A stretch of DNA of 64,000 bases. It comes from Sipunculus nudus (taxonomy: Eukaryota > Annelida > Sipuncula > Golfingiida > Sipunculidae). Both the position numbers and the translations under genes were made by a program. The notes under the pieces were generated by a model. That model worked only from the letters and a program-made list of their open reading frames with translations, was not told the origin of the DNA and did not search any database. Location of the stretch: contig CM049313.1 in the NCBI GenBank assembly GCA_026874595.1, positions 16,427,508 to 16,491,507 on the forward strand, in the 5' to 3' direction. Below, one piece after another: positions 12,061-24,500 of this stretch. Numbering within the stretch: the first letter of the stretch is position 1; each line of letters starts with the position of its first letter.

Positions 12061-13265
12061 GTTGGCCTGCTGGTAATTTAGCCAGCCCAGAAGTTGAGTC
12101 AACCCTGAAATATTAAAAAAAAATGCTGAACATTTCTGTCATCATCCTGACGGCCAGTATAAATCAGAAGAAAATAAGATCACTTTGTAGCTACGCATGC
12201 AGCACTATACGATAACATTTTGAGGTAAGGGTATGCTATTTTTGTTATATTTTAGGTCTTCTGGGCTATCTATGTACGTCCCAGAAATTAACTATGAATC
12301 TAATGATTAATGTTCTCTATGGCCTAAATCTATATGCACTTCCAGTTCAGAATTGTAAATTCTTGTCATGTGACTTATATCTTATGTGTTATTTCCAAAA
12401 GTACTAAAATATGGCGTAACGCATGCAATATGACATCTGTTTGGGGAATAAAGTTGATCTTTCCATTTTTCTCTAGTGTAGTTGGATCAAGACCACATTA
12501 TGTCTTTACAAGTTCCGTTGCCGTGTTCACAGTTTGTGTTTTGTACATTTATGATTTCGGAAGGTCTCGAGACTGCCGGGATGAAGTATAGCATTCTTAT
12601 GTCACCTCTCGTCGTTATTCATGGATATTTAAGCTCCTTGACACCTCAGACTTCCATCATGTTTTCAAGTCCGCCTGTATGTCTGTCTATGTCAATCTCC
12701 GTGGTAACACATTTAGCTTAAGCTCTATATTGTCTGTCAGGCCGAAATATCAGAGCAATACAGTAGAGGCGTAATATCTTGAAACATTCATATTTTCTGG
12801 AATACTTACATAAAATTGACACTGAAGAATAGATAACATTATTACACCGGTAACAAAGGTAAGGGGATATCTTTAAATTAAAAATTTACTTATATCTCAT
12901 AAGGAAAAATGCCTGGCTGTCTGTGTTCTAACGGTAAAGTAAAATTATTTTAAAAGTTTAATATTGCCAACGTGTAAAAATTTTCGAATGTTTCGACTGT
13001 TTTGTACCTATAATAACCAGTAACAAATCGATCCTGTATTATCTATATTGGGTTTCAAAATAACCTCGTTATAAAACTGTATCCTTGTAAAAAAAAACAA
13101 AAAAAAACAAAAACAAAAACAAAAAACGCACAAATGACAGATGCCTGTAATGTGCAGAGGCTATAGGGTGACATGGTTGCTTGTGTTTTGGTTGTTGCTA
13201 CTATTCAACTAGGAACACGCCATCTGAACATGGTAGATATAAGCTGTACCTATGTTTTATGAATG
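12061..13265. other. No gene seen
   Basis: Holds an A/C-rich simple tract at 13088-13127. ORFs at 12334-12721 (+) overlap in two frames and have no recognised domain. Confidence 0.4.
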
Positions 13266-13269
13266 GGTC

Positions 13270-13960
13270 GACGAGGCAAGGCAGCAGCCATGATTTACTC
13301 GTAGAAATCACAGGAAGATTATTTATAATTCATGTCAGGCATCTGAGGTAAAAACATTGCTCGACAAAGAAACCAGATATTGTTGCCGAAAGGTCAGTCT
13401 GGGTAAAAAATATCCCATTCCTCCGCCCTCCGGAAAAAGGGAAATCAAACAAATGTATCGTGAATAAAAGTCTAAGTTGATCCATGCAGTGATGATCGGC
13501 TTTCCAATTACATTTAATAGTGCTATAGCTCTTATACAAGTGTCACACATTTCGTATTCATATTCCTCGATGTTTTTCTTTTCTATGTCCATAATCTATT
13601 TGCCCAGGTTCAGTTCCATAAAACCCCAAGGGTGAAGCCAGGATAGAAGGAGGGGCCGAATATTATATATATATATATATCAAAACACCTCAGATGTTTC
13701 ATTTTCAATTATAAATATCAGTTGTACAAGATGTATAAATAAAATAATATCATATTTGCAGGAGCAAATCTTATGGAATGTAGAATTATGAATAAACAAG
13801 ACATTAATTACTGTATGTGCAATGCTTTATATTGAAATTAAGTGACATTACGAGGGGGCGGGGAGGACTGGATGCGCGGCCCACTTTGGCTACGCCCCTG
13901 AACTCAGCTAAGCTGGCAGCAATATTTTTAGTTTGCTGGTTTAACGATTGCCAGACTGCT
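13270..13960 (+). repeat. Diverged direct duplication, copy 2 (interrupted)
   Basis: Same blocks as 11620-12060, but split by a ~275-bp insertion (13628-13905) whose ends look like a transposable element. The flanks resume with CTGGCAGCA...TTTAACGATTGCCAGA. Confidence 0.6.
13628..13905. mobile_element. Short non-autonomous element with GGGGCGTAGCCA-type end
   Basis: The right end, TTTGGCTACGCCCCTGAA, is on the - strand TTCAGGGGCGTAGCCAAA, a terminus common in metazoan DNA elements. The left end, GTGAAGCCAGGATAGAAGGA, is a degenerate copy. It holds a short (TA)n at 13664-13680 and sits inside the second copy of the 11.6-kb duplication, so it inserted after that duplication. Confidence 0.6.
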
Positions 13961-14360
13961 GTAGTGCTGTTTATTCTATAAGCACTGAGACAAAGCAGAC
14001 ATTTCGAAAAGTCTGGCTATGGTCGTTTACGGATTATTTAAATTTTGCTCCTGAAAATCCATTCACACAACTCCTTCAGCAAAATGAACGCCATCTGTTG
14101 GTCTTGCTGTCCGTATCAGTCATTTATTCAGCAGAGAATAATAAAGTAATAAATGGGTCTTAAGTTGTGGGTTCTGGGGAAACGAGAAAATAACTAAAAA
14201 TTCCATTTGGGAAACCACAGCGGAACATTCTTGATAAAACGTAACTATGTACATAGTTAAATGACATCATAAAACCTAAATTCGTCATAAAACCTAAATT
14301 GGACAAAACATGTACCTTCAGCTTTTAACCCTCAATAAAACTTCATGACCCAATTTATTG

Positions 14361-14592
14361 TTGTATCTCCAGTGACCTTTATGTTTGTCGTATCTATAGT
14401 GACCTTTATGAAAGTCGTATCTTTAGAGACCTATATTTCCTCGTGCCTTCAGTGACCTTTATTTTTTGTCGTATCTCCATTGACCTATATTTGTGTCGTA
14501 TCTCCAGTGGTCTAAATGTTTGTCGTATCTCCAGTGACATATATATTTTTGTCCTATCTCCAGTGACCTAAATTTTTGCCGTATCTCTCAGC
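14361..14592 (+). repeat. ~32-bp tandem repeat, about 7 degenerate units
   Basis: Unit approximately TTTGTCGTATCTCCAGTGAC followed by CTTTATG. Unit lengths vary (about 31-36 bp) and the copies are substantially diverged. Confidence 0.85.
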
Positions 14593-15039
14593 ATCTGTCC
14601 CACACGCATTCAGGTCAATTTGATACATGATCAAGTCATCTTGCGTAAATACAATTAGGCGTCACACAAGATCACATCAGAACTAAGCTATTCTTCTGGT
14701 TGGTCTAGGTCGAAGCTGGATTTTGAAGAGCAAAGAGTCTTTCATTTTTCTCCAGTCCGTGTGTGCCCACCCATTTGTATCTCTGATACCAGACTTTAGC
14801 TTCAGAGTCAGGGATTGTCGTTTAATTATTACAGATGAGCCAGTATTGCCAAGGACACGGCATCCCTTTTCGTGATTAGGTGCCAAAATGCGTTGTAGTT
14901 TTAAGCCAAGCCGTAAGATGTCCCCACAGAAGCCTGCATGCTGCTGTAGAATCTGTTGACAATCTGTCTGACTAATAGTATAGATTCTGAACCTATAATC
15001 ACAGTCTGTTATTTTTTTATTATGGACTAGGCAAAACAG

Positions 15040-15290
15040 ACCTGGACAGCTGAGTGGTAAAACGCTTGGCTCTCTCCGCTGGCGACCCGGGTTCGATCCC
15101 CGGCGTGGCTATGAGAGTGGGTTGTAGTTGCCCGTCCAAGGCCGGTGGTTTTCTCCGGGTACTCCGGTTTCCTCCACCCTTGCAGACTACCCTACGCCAT
15201 CACCGGAGCCATGGAGAGTGCCTCGATTAGTTATAATAACTATTTGTACAATCCATGTAAAATAAATAAGTTTATAATAATTCATTAAGA
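15040..15290 (+). mobile_element. tRNA-derived SINE
   Basis: An A box-like CAGCTGAGTGGTAAAACGC (15048-15066) and a perfect B box GGTTCGATCCC (15090-15100) form a tRNA-like head. The body GTGGTTTTCTCCGGGTACTC then CGGTTTCCTCCACC follows, then an A+T-rich tail (AATAAATAAG). The acceptor-stem halves do not pair, so it is not a tRNA gene. The TTTTCTCCGGGTACTCCGG core looks like the conserved central domain of broadly distributed metazoan SINEs (MetaSINE type, from memory). Confidence 0.85.
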
Positions 15291-16920
15291 CGGGTAGGGG
15301 ACGAGTAGACGTACGAGTCTTCTGAAATTTGCGAAAACTTTTCCACCGGAGTATCTTATTCTGCTATATATCCCTCATTGTATTTAAAGTACAAATGATG
15401 TCAGAATTGTAATTTAAGCGTTGGTACATACTCTAAATATCTATAAAAATACAGAGGTTCACTGACCCAAAGTTGAGCTTAATAATAATATGAATAATAA
15501 ATTATATATATAATCGAATTACGTGTATTGTTTCAAACTTGTAAAAGGGATATATATATATATACCGGACACTCAAGGGACTGGAGGATTTTGTCCGTAT
15601 TAGTGAGTTGTTCTGTGTAGAGGAGTTTGGCATATTGCGTCAATTCGTCATAAGATGATTCTGATATCCCATGTTTTCATAAAATGTACGCCTAATTCGA
15701 AATAGGCTATATAAATTTGATTTAAATCATTTTTAAAATAGCTTAAATATGCACTTGCAATTTATAAAATAAAATTATTTTAAAAAAAGAAAGAAAAACA
15801 TCAGCTAGGCCTCGCAAACTAATCTTGGCAGTTTCATTTCGATATACCATGCTTCATTTTCTAAGCAAGCGGCAGTTCAAGCATAATTGCACAAGGCATA
15901 TTGAAGATTGGTTATTGACAGCATCCTGACAGCATGATTATTTGTTAAAGGATAGCACCATAACGAAGGGCAAACTGTCGCTAACTATAATTACGGCTCC
16001 CCGGCCGGACGCCCATCACAAAGCACAAACGGCAGTCTTTGATGGTGGTCTTGTCGAATGAAAAGCTGTTTCAGTTTGAAAGCTTATTTTTTTCCTAATT
16101 GGCCTGCCAATTTTTATTTTATAATGATTGTGTTATCAAAACATTTATAGAAATAAACAAAAATTTCGATACTGTATATTTACATATAACATTCCAAGGG
16201 TTCACCAAATTACGCTTGTCCCCGGGCTGTCGCTTTGACCAAAACAGGTCATACGAGGTCATGACCTCGGAGCGCCATCTCAAGGCAAATATATGAACCA
16301 AAATAAAACTCTGGATGTCCGTCCGTTTTAGAGGGTCGTAATATGTAGTAGATATGCTGGTGGGACTGCGGAGTTTGTCCGTTGTCCGGGAAAGTGATTG
16401 TCCGCATTACTGAGTTTACATTAAACATAATATAGAGGCAAAATCAAAGGGACTGAGATTTAGTGTTCTCATTAGTGAGTTGTCCGCCTCACTGTCCGCA
16501 AGTAGGAGTTTCACTGTATATATATATATAATATTATAAAATCAAGCTAACTATACACATAGTATAATGTGTGCGTGCGTTTGTGCGTGTAACCTAATGC
16601 GGCTATAACTACTGATAATGACTAACTTATGTGGAGTAACAATTAAATAATCATTTTTAATTAGACTAATCCATTTATACACACTGTTATATTCATTTAA
16701 ACACAAGTTCTCTGCTTATATGTATTAATTTGTTCTCAAGTTGCATAGCTTCAGATTGGCACATTAGTAAGACATTTTTTTTCTATGTGGATTTTGTTTG
16801 CCCACATAGCAGATGCGAAAAATTGTGAAGTTGGCCCGCTTGGCAATTTTAGCTTATTAGCATAAAACAAAATGGTCGCAAAATAATACGAAATAGTAAG
16901 GCTACAAAAAATAAAAATAT
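15291..16920. other. Repeat fragments, no gene
   Basis: Fragments with GGGACTG..GT.CG.ATTA.TGAGTTGT occur at 15578-15615, 16390-16415 and 16458-16490; the last is followed by GAGTTTCACTGTATATATA (16506-16524), which looks like a DNA-transposon end. An exact 16-bp palindrome CGAGGTCATGACCTCG lies at 16254-16269. ORFs at 16099-16301 on both strands are shadows without domains. Confidence 0.5.
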
Positions 16921-17189
16921 ATGGTTCTCAGACAGTTTTTTTTTCAGAAATCACTGCGGGCGGGCGGTATTTTATTTTTGTCCTTTTTTGTAAGTTTCGA
17001 TCAGGGATCAGGGAAAAGCATGAAAATAACAGGATTTTTTTTTTTGCTGAACAGGTAAAAGCACTACATAAAAAAGGATCTAGTATCAAAATTGTATTAT
17101 TTAACTTCTTGAAAGATGAAAATAAAAATAAAAATGTATGATGCGGGGGTCGGGGGTAAAAATTGACGCGGGCGATGCCTGAGAACCAT
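16921..17189. mobile_element. MITE with ATGGTTCTCAG termini
   Basis: Perfect 11-bp terminal inverted repeats ATGGTTCTCAG (16921-16931) and CTGAGAACCAT (17179-17189). Internal blocks TGCGGGCGGGCG, GATCAGGGAAAAGCATGA and AGGTAAAAGCACTACATAA recur in the copy at 46195-46516. No coding capacity. Confidence 0.88.
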
Positions 17190-20100
17190 TCCTTTAATTT
17201 TTAATAATTAGAATTCAACCAAAACATATATTCTGAGGTATAATGACCCAGAGAATTCATTGCTGATATTATCATTGCTTAATGACTACCATTTTCAAAA
17301 CACTGAACATTATAACACCAAAATTATAACAGTTCTTTAAATTATGAACTCTTTTATTTGCACCCTAAAGTTCATGGTCTAAGGCTGGGGAGAACTGAAA
17401 ATGCAAAAGAGGAAAACTGAAAAAAATATATATATTGTTACCTGCCAGCATCAAAATTAGACTACAGTGTACATATTGATGTCTTTATTTAATAAGTAAT
17501 AAGTATGAAACATTTCCCAACTCCTTTTCATATGGCAATAAGAAAAAGAATATACATGGTAAATTTCCATAAATCCTTTGCTCATGCATGCGACCCACAG
17601 CTCTAGCTGCAAAACGTCAATTAATATAATATTAGTTGGCCTTTCTGGAACATAAACCTGAACTTAAATTACTCTTAGTATGAGCAGCCTATAATCGGTG
17701 TCTCTATCAAAATCCAAATTGCAACTAGTCCTTGTGATTATATCCCCCTACCCCCATGGGGTAGCATTGGTACCTCCTGTGGTCCAAGGACATCCTTTCT
17801 TGTTCTAATTTTCAGGGAAAATGTCTTTTACTTATCCTTGTGCTTTAATTTCTGGCCTTTTAAAAGCTTTAATTATGAGTAATTATATGTGATTGTCTAG
17901 CCATAGTTCATTGCAGGTAATTTTGCGGTCTGCATTTGTAATTCAGCTTTCATTTAATAGGGAAAATCAGATGGTTAGCGGAGCAAGTAAATTCCTTTAT
18001 TTGTGATGTCGTCTCAATAAAAAATGTCCACTCACAAAAAAAATACTGTGTGCCGGCTTAATATTGTAACATTAATTGTATTCAAAGTGGCCCAATCACC
18101 TAAAAGCATGTTGAATTAACACGAAAATAGCTTCTTCCCTTTAAAATAAATTGTTATTTACCAAAATATTGCCCTCAGGCTGAAATCGTTTGCTTACTCC
18201 TGTAAACAAGTGTCAAAAACAGTTGCCCGGGCGCGATCATAGGTGTCAACATAAGTGGATGGAACTTTGTGCATCGCAGGACAACAACACCCGCCAATAA
18301 TGAGATGCCCGGACTGACTTGATCCCTAAAACGTAATACATGTTCCCGCTGGCTGAAACAATGGTGTTGTGGCTCAGAATCGGACCTCCGGTCACACGGC
18401 CTTGTTATGGAAAACAGACACACGTGAACTGTGTTTACAAACACCCAGGGTCATAACAAGGTGTTAAAAAGTATAATGCGAGGTACTGAGACTGTGTGCT
18501 GGGATGGATTTGTTGGGAAACTCTTTTAAAAAGCAAAACTGAACTGATTGTGTTAAAGAATAGGCATAATTTATATTGCTCCTGATTATGTCTCTTTAAC
18601 GTTCCATGGTACATTCTGTACGCTTTTATGTTCAGCAAATCATGTTTTTTTCTTTATATCATGATACATAGACGCTCGCACATTTTTTTTTCAGGACGAA
18701 TTTTATAAACTCTTATTATACACATTGTTATCATCATTTATATGAAAATTATATCTGATGATGGTTGTTACTAATCCTGAAATATTTGATAAAAAAAAAT
18801 GTCGTTTGAACGATGAGATCAAACAAGTGAACGATCTGATATCAGTTGTTATATTTTGCTATTGGCCAATTCGAATGATTCCGTAAGGATGCTATTTTCA
18901 AATGATTCCATTAAAGTTATGCTTATTTGATTCACTTATCTCCAAAATGCTATTCATTATATTGGCTTAAATATATTATATATTATTTAGATACTGAAAT
19001 GTGAAAAAAAAAATATTTCTGCTTTGACAAGTAAATCAACAAAGCTGGCGCCACATTATAGCTGATGGCATCCGTACCTGCGATATTTGTTATCAGTCGA
19101 GGCAAATTATATGCAACCACAAACAACTTTTGATTTTGGGATGAACAAATTTGAATTTTCCCTTGAAGTTTCATTTGAAATAGTTAGACTCAATGTATGC
19201 TCATTTAGCATCATCCATGCACCAGCACCCCCCCCCCCCTCCTAAACACACCACAAAAAAACACCTTGCTTAAATTAAAATATTAGGCCCTATCGTCAGT
19301 CAACATCAAACTGGTGGATAACTGCAAGTTTTCAAAAGTTTCGTTCTTATTGCTTCATTATGAAGGCCAGATATAGGTAACTAAAAAGGATAGTATTCAC
19401 ATGTCATGTATAACAGCTGTTATTTTTTCAGAACGTTTGGTCATCAACTTACGTCTATACTTAAGTGTTAGTTTTAATTAATTAGTAGTAATAGCAAATT
19501 ATAAAATAATATAGATCTGTACAATACTTTAGAATATACGTTAAAACCAAATCATGTTTTCTGTGTATATTATATTTATAAGCGACTTGTGTTCAAATGG
19601 TAGAACAGCCAATTTTTAAAATATATATGTGTGTGTGTAGTTTATACAGCTAAGTATGCGCATGTGAATGTAATTGTGTGTATGTGTTTGTGCACGCTTG
19701 CAGCTATAAGCTTGTCTGTTCTATATAGGTTTAATATGTCTTATAATAGAACACTAATGGTAATTCGTGAATAATTATATACAGTTATTTTAAGAGAAGA
19801 TAACTGCTTCTGAACTCCAAATGTATGATCCATGCAAAACATCCTGATATTAAATTTTTCTAGTACCATCTAAACAACACTATGCGTCCTATATCAGGCA
19901 CCGCCTGTTCAGGTGCCTCGGTCACCTAAGAAACATATACGTAATCGTCTACGTAAGATTGTTATATAAATAAATCGAGGACTAGCACGTGAGCCCGGGG
20001 GCAGGATCGCCAGGGGTCGGGTAATGACAGGACATTATTAGTGATAATGATAATGTAATAATGCTATACATCTCTGGGTAATGGACGCGCCACCATGTTA

Positions 20101-20204
20101 CCTGCGTGCAGTTGTATTCTTTCTGAACATTTAGAGCACACTGTGTATGGCTTAATATTGGCGAAGTTAATTTTTTCCGATTTTTCTCATTTCAGTGTAT
20201 CGCG
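17190..20204. other. No gene seen
   Basis: A+T-rich. A G+C-richer island at 18200-18440 has an 89-codon - strand ORF with no known domain. A C-run lies at 19230-19243 and a TG run near 19627-19640. Confidence 0.4.
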
Positions 20205-20556
20205 CGAGGGTTCTTTTTTTTCGCGAATTCGCCATACATAAACCTCATAAGGTATACTTAAACACGAAATATTTCATCGCCAGTACGACAAGGACGGAAC
20301 ATTCACTACTAAAAAAGATACTTTGAAACATCTGTCACATATTATCAATATTTGATTTACAGAAAACACAAAAGATGGGTTATTCTTAATAGACCGGTTA
20401 TCAACCTCTTGCCTTTCAACTTTCGATGATTTATACAAGAATAATGTTCACATAAGACGCCAATAAGTGTACTCTTAAGAACTGTTCCTCAGACTCTAAA
20501 GGAGCCTTCTTCATGAAAAGTTCCCTTTCGCGAATATCGCGATTTTAGAACCCTCG
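20205..20556. mobile_element. MITE-like element with CGAGGGTTCT termini
   Basis: Terminal inverted repeats CGAGGGTTCT (20205-20214) and AGAACCCTCG (20547-20556) are exact over 10 bp and continue imperfectly (TCGCGAATTCGC against TCGCGATATTCGCGAA). 352 bp, no ORF. Confidence 0.65.
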
Positions 20557-21524
20557 AGAACATAATGCCTACCATAGTACAATATTAACGGCTGCCATAA
20601 CTAATCGTTTGCCTTTACATCACAGCACACCCAATAACAGTTAGTTTGTTAAAAATATTATATTTGTGTTTAACATTAATAACATGATATATTTGATTTT
20701 AACCTAAAATTTCAGTAATAAGGAAATTGATTAATCTATTACACCCTGAATATTTAAAAATCCATTTTTGTTGAAAGCCTGTATGGTAAAGGCCGTAAGT
20801 CCATTAATTATAATATATGGTATATTTGTCTTACCACTCCTTGGGTCCCGTTTAATAGGAAAGCTGTGTGTTTGGTGGCATGAATAAGTTTCCATGAATG
20901 AATAATATATAATGACAAGAATATTAAATTGTTTGCCGGTAGCCACTCTACTATTCCCAATCTACATAAAATATTGAGCTTCACGCTCGACTGACTCGTT
21001 TATCTGTCAATTGTACGCTGTAAATGTCAAATAAAGTCCTCGTCAACATGGTACATGTATTACAACCATGGGAACAACCCAGTATTTATGTATCCAGTAT
21101 ATCAAAAAGAATATATATACATATATCTCATATCATATTATGTCAAATCTCAACCTCAGCAATGATCTATATCCAAGAGAAGGGATGTTTCATATAATGT
21201 CACTTGGTCTAATTTGAGGTAATTAAACCGGACATGGAATCAGATGCTGTTTGCCAGCCTGAAACCTGTGGTGCCGTTCAATAATTTGTGATGGATCCGA
21301 ACTCTATAACCAGCCGTAAGAGGAGGGAGTCCATTAAAACCTGTAGCAATGGCGGGGCCAGCCCCTCGGGCAGACACAGCAGCCGCGTGCAGGAAGATCT
21401 GGAGTAGTCTGGCATGAAGTATAGGAACGCCCAGCCACTGAAACCAACGGGGCCTTAAACTCAACAGATTTTATGTATCAGCAGGAGAGGGATTTATTTT
21501 TTACATGCAAACCCCCACAAAGCG
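20557..21524 (+). other. Upstream region and probable 5' UTR of the receptor gene
   Basis: About 21240-21480 is richer in G+C than its surroundings and lies directly before the start codon, as expected for a promoter-proximal region or 5' UTR. The minus-strand ORF it contains resembles nothing I know. I see no convincing TATA box or initiator. Confidence 0.35.
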
Positions 21525-21597
21525 ATGGTGCTACTCCTTTGTGCTCTTGTACTCGGACTCACTGGATTGTCCAAAGCTCAAACTATGCTCAAAGTAG
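21525..21597 (+). CDS. Receptor exon 1: signal peptide
   Basis: The first ATG in good context starts MVLLLLCALVLGLTGLSKAQ, a classic cleavable signal peptide. Three overlapping GT donors follow (21594, 21598, 21602). Only GTAGGT at 21598 leaves the single G needed to match the phase of exon 2. The next in-frame codons run to a stop at 21603, so splicing is required. The 5' UTR extends upstream to an unknown start. Confidence 0.85.
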
Positions 21598-24500
21598 GTA
21601 GGTAACTTTTTATTATACAAGTGTCCATTTAACAGAACATGACGTCCAGGTGTGTTCATAATGCTTGTTCTCTCTGTGTTTTATTTTACTCTTCTTTTCT
21701 GAGTACCGGTGAATTGTAAATGGTTCAGGCGTTATATTTTACCGTTAAGCCATATTTGCATAATGTATAACAATATCTATCCAACGTTTTACATCATAAT
21801 CCAGATATCCTTTAAGTCGGTTCGTATTCTGGCTCATTAAACGGAAACCTGAGCTGATGTCTAAAACTTGAGTTTAAATAATAATAAATAGTATGTAAAA
21901 TAAAAAAAGGTTAAATGTCCTGTGTAGTTTTCTCAGTAAAGTTCCAGTCTTCAGTCAAAATAAAGTGGCGCAATTTTTTTTTCAATGAAAAGGGACAAGT
22001 GCTACCAAAGGTAATATTTATGTTCGTTTTTAAACTATGGAAGGACCAATTAATTCTCATATACCAATAGCAAATAATTAACAATTTAGGCATAGCATCT
22101 TCTGGTCATTTAAATTACCTGTTTGTCATGAAGAATCGGATTCACTGAAGAATCTCACCAGATACATTGATATAAGACTTGAAAAAGTACAGTGAAAATT
22201 TAATACCAACTTAACTAAAAGAACAATATAATTGCATGTATATAACAAAACAGCTCCTTGAACATTTACAGTCCAAATATTGAATCCATGACTCTGCGTT
22301 GTATAAATGTTTCGCGTGGCACTTCAATTCTGAGCTATACTTCTTTCTACTAAGGTTAACTGACTTGATAATGCGGGTTTACAATAGTATGAGACAAATG
22401 ATCACCATCTACCTAACGCAGGGGTGCACTGACCGCATATAGATATCATCTCCATGCTTCACATTGAAATACAATTCTTGTGGAAGAATCCTTAAACAAT
22501 GAATTGGTAATGGCTAAAATGCAAACTCGGCCACTTCATGACTAAATAGAACCTGGTGTAAACAGACGACTTGCCTAGAAGACTGATAGTTGTGAGTTTG
22601 GTTTGAGTCTAGGAAAGGCTACGAAATGTGCTGCGGACTTTAAAATAAGTTTATGTCACTTTTTCCTTTTTTTCAAACAAACGTAGAGTGGTACCTAGTA
22701 AATGTTAGGTTAAACAGTGTATTACTTTTCAAATTCTATTCTTATTTATTTAGTATAACGTGGTCTTTTTCTGTTGTATCGAATTACGTATTCTATATTT
22801 TCCTATTCAATGTGTAAAACTTACTTTTAAAGGAGTCATTTAAACTGCACATTGCCGTCAATTATTCTTTGTTAATTTCATTGATTCTCCAAATGTATCA
22901 TACATGTTGGCATAATATTAATGAAGCAGTATTTTAAGGCCACTGTTTATGTCGGTATTTTACATTTTGATCCAACTCGTGTATTGCAATTCTATCTTAT
23001 TTGTAAGGCTTTGTCTTCTTTCTATCTTGTCAATTTAAATTATTCACTGTGTCAGGAAGTGCCTTTTTATATATCTCTCTAACCACGAACAACTACATCT
23101 CACTTTACTTTTAATATTATTGGCAAAAACATATTAGATATATATCTTGTACAAAAGCAACCTTAAAACTGTCATATTTAAGTTTGGTTAGGATAGTGTC
23201 TGCTTTAGTAATAAATGTTTCATGCGTCACAGGTCTTTGTTTTGTTTTCAGCTGCTTTAAAGCATGTGATATGATATATTTAACTGTTTGCAAATGTGAC
23301 TATGTTATATTAGGGTTCAGTAATGAGGATTTTTAACTGATGTCAAATTCTTGTCAAATCTTTTCCTCGCCTTTAAGCAAAATCATTTAAGAATGTTAAA
23401 CTCATGATTTTTAGAAATAGTTGAAAATTATGCACTTCAAACAACACAATCTGATAAGCTGGTAGTTACAACCCTATTGCTTGTATCGGTCAAGCAATAA
23501 TAATAAATTCAGACAAAAACTACATAGAGGTGATGGCTAAATATTACTTAATATTACTCATCGTACGTAGAGACTCAGAATATTCGAAGAAGAGTTGTAA
23601 AGGTAATTACTTAAATCTTTATTATCTTTTTGGACTTTGCTGAAAACTTTATGCCTTCTTTGATTCCAAATATCATATGTTTAAAGGGGATATCAGAATT
23701 TATTCCAAAACTGTCAATACGTGTAGCCAGCGTAATACATAGTTCGAAATGCAAAACTACGTTAATCTTTAAAATCAGTCCGTCTTTTAAAACTTTCTTT
23801 CCGCCTGGGAATGACAAGTAATAATTTAACTTGCAAATGAAGCAATTTCCAGAGAGGAGACATAATTTCATCTGACCCTTATTTTTTTACTATTACATCA
23901 TATTGGTCGATGAAATGTAGTTTTCATCTCGCGATCACATGACCTCGGGAACATTCAGGCAGCACCTCAAAGCATGCATGGAATTCCTGAGACTGCATAA
24001 AACTGTTAATAAATGCATAATACATGTACGTTCAAAACAATTAATAAGTCGCAACCACTGGAAAATAATAGGTTAAAATCTCGACCATTCATCAGTAAAA
24101 CGTAGCAAGAGATCAAATTAATTTTTGCTTGCCCACAACATGCCTCCATATGACAGCCATTTGCCTGATATTTCCGTTATATGTGTATAAGGGGAGGTAT
24201 ACTTCCAATTCAGTATTTGTATATAATTCTGCCAGATATCTTGGTGTCAGATGATACCGTGACCCACCATGACCTGGAGCGCGTGCAGACCGTGCTGAGT
24301 CAGACGGCTTCGTCCTTGGACGTGGTGGCCAATCTTCACTACAAGTATTTGGAGGACGATGTACCAATAGAGATACAACTTGCTCAACACGGTAAGTGTA
24401 ACGGAAGCAGTAGCAATACTCTACTTTCTACGAACAAGGAAAGGTTATGCTGTTACATATAAAGTTATCTTTTACAGGTTTTCACAAGCTAGTTGATGTA

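Noticed and set aside
12334-12721. Two overlapping + strand ORFs of 79-85 codons
   Set aside because: They overlap in different frames with no domain or good splice context, as expected by chance.
15040-15112. tRNA gene
   Set aside because: A and B boxes are present but the acceptor-stem ends do not pair, and a conserved SINE body and A+T-rich tail follow.
18175-18444. 89-codon - strand ORF in a G+C-richer island
   Set aside because: No domain, no signal peptide, no matching splice sites; the G+C difference alone does not make it a gene.
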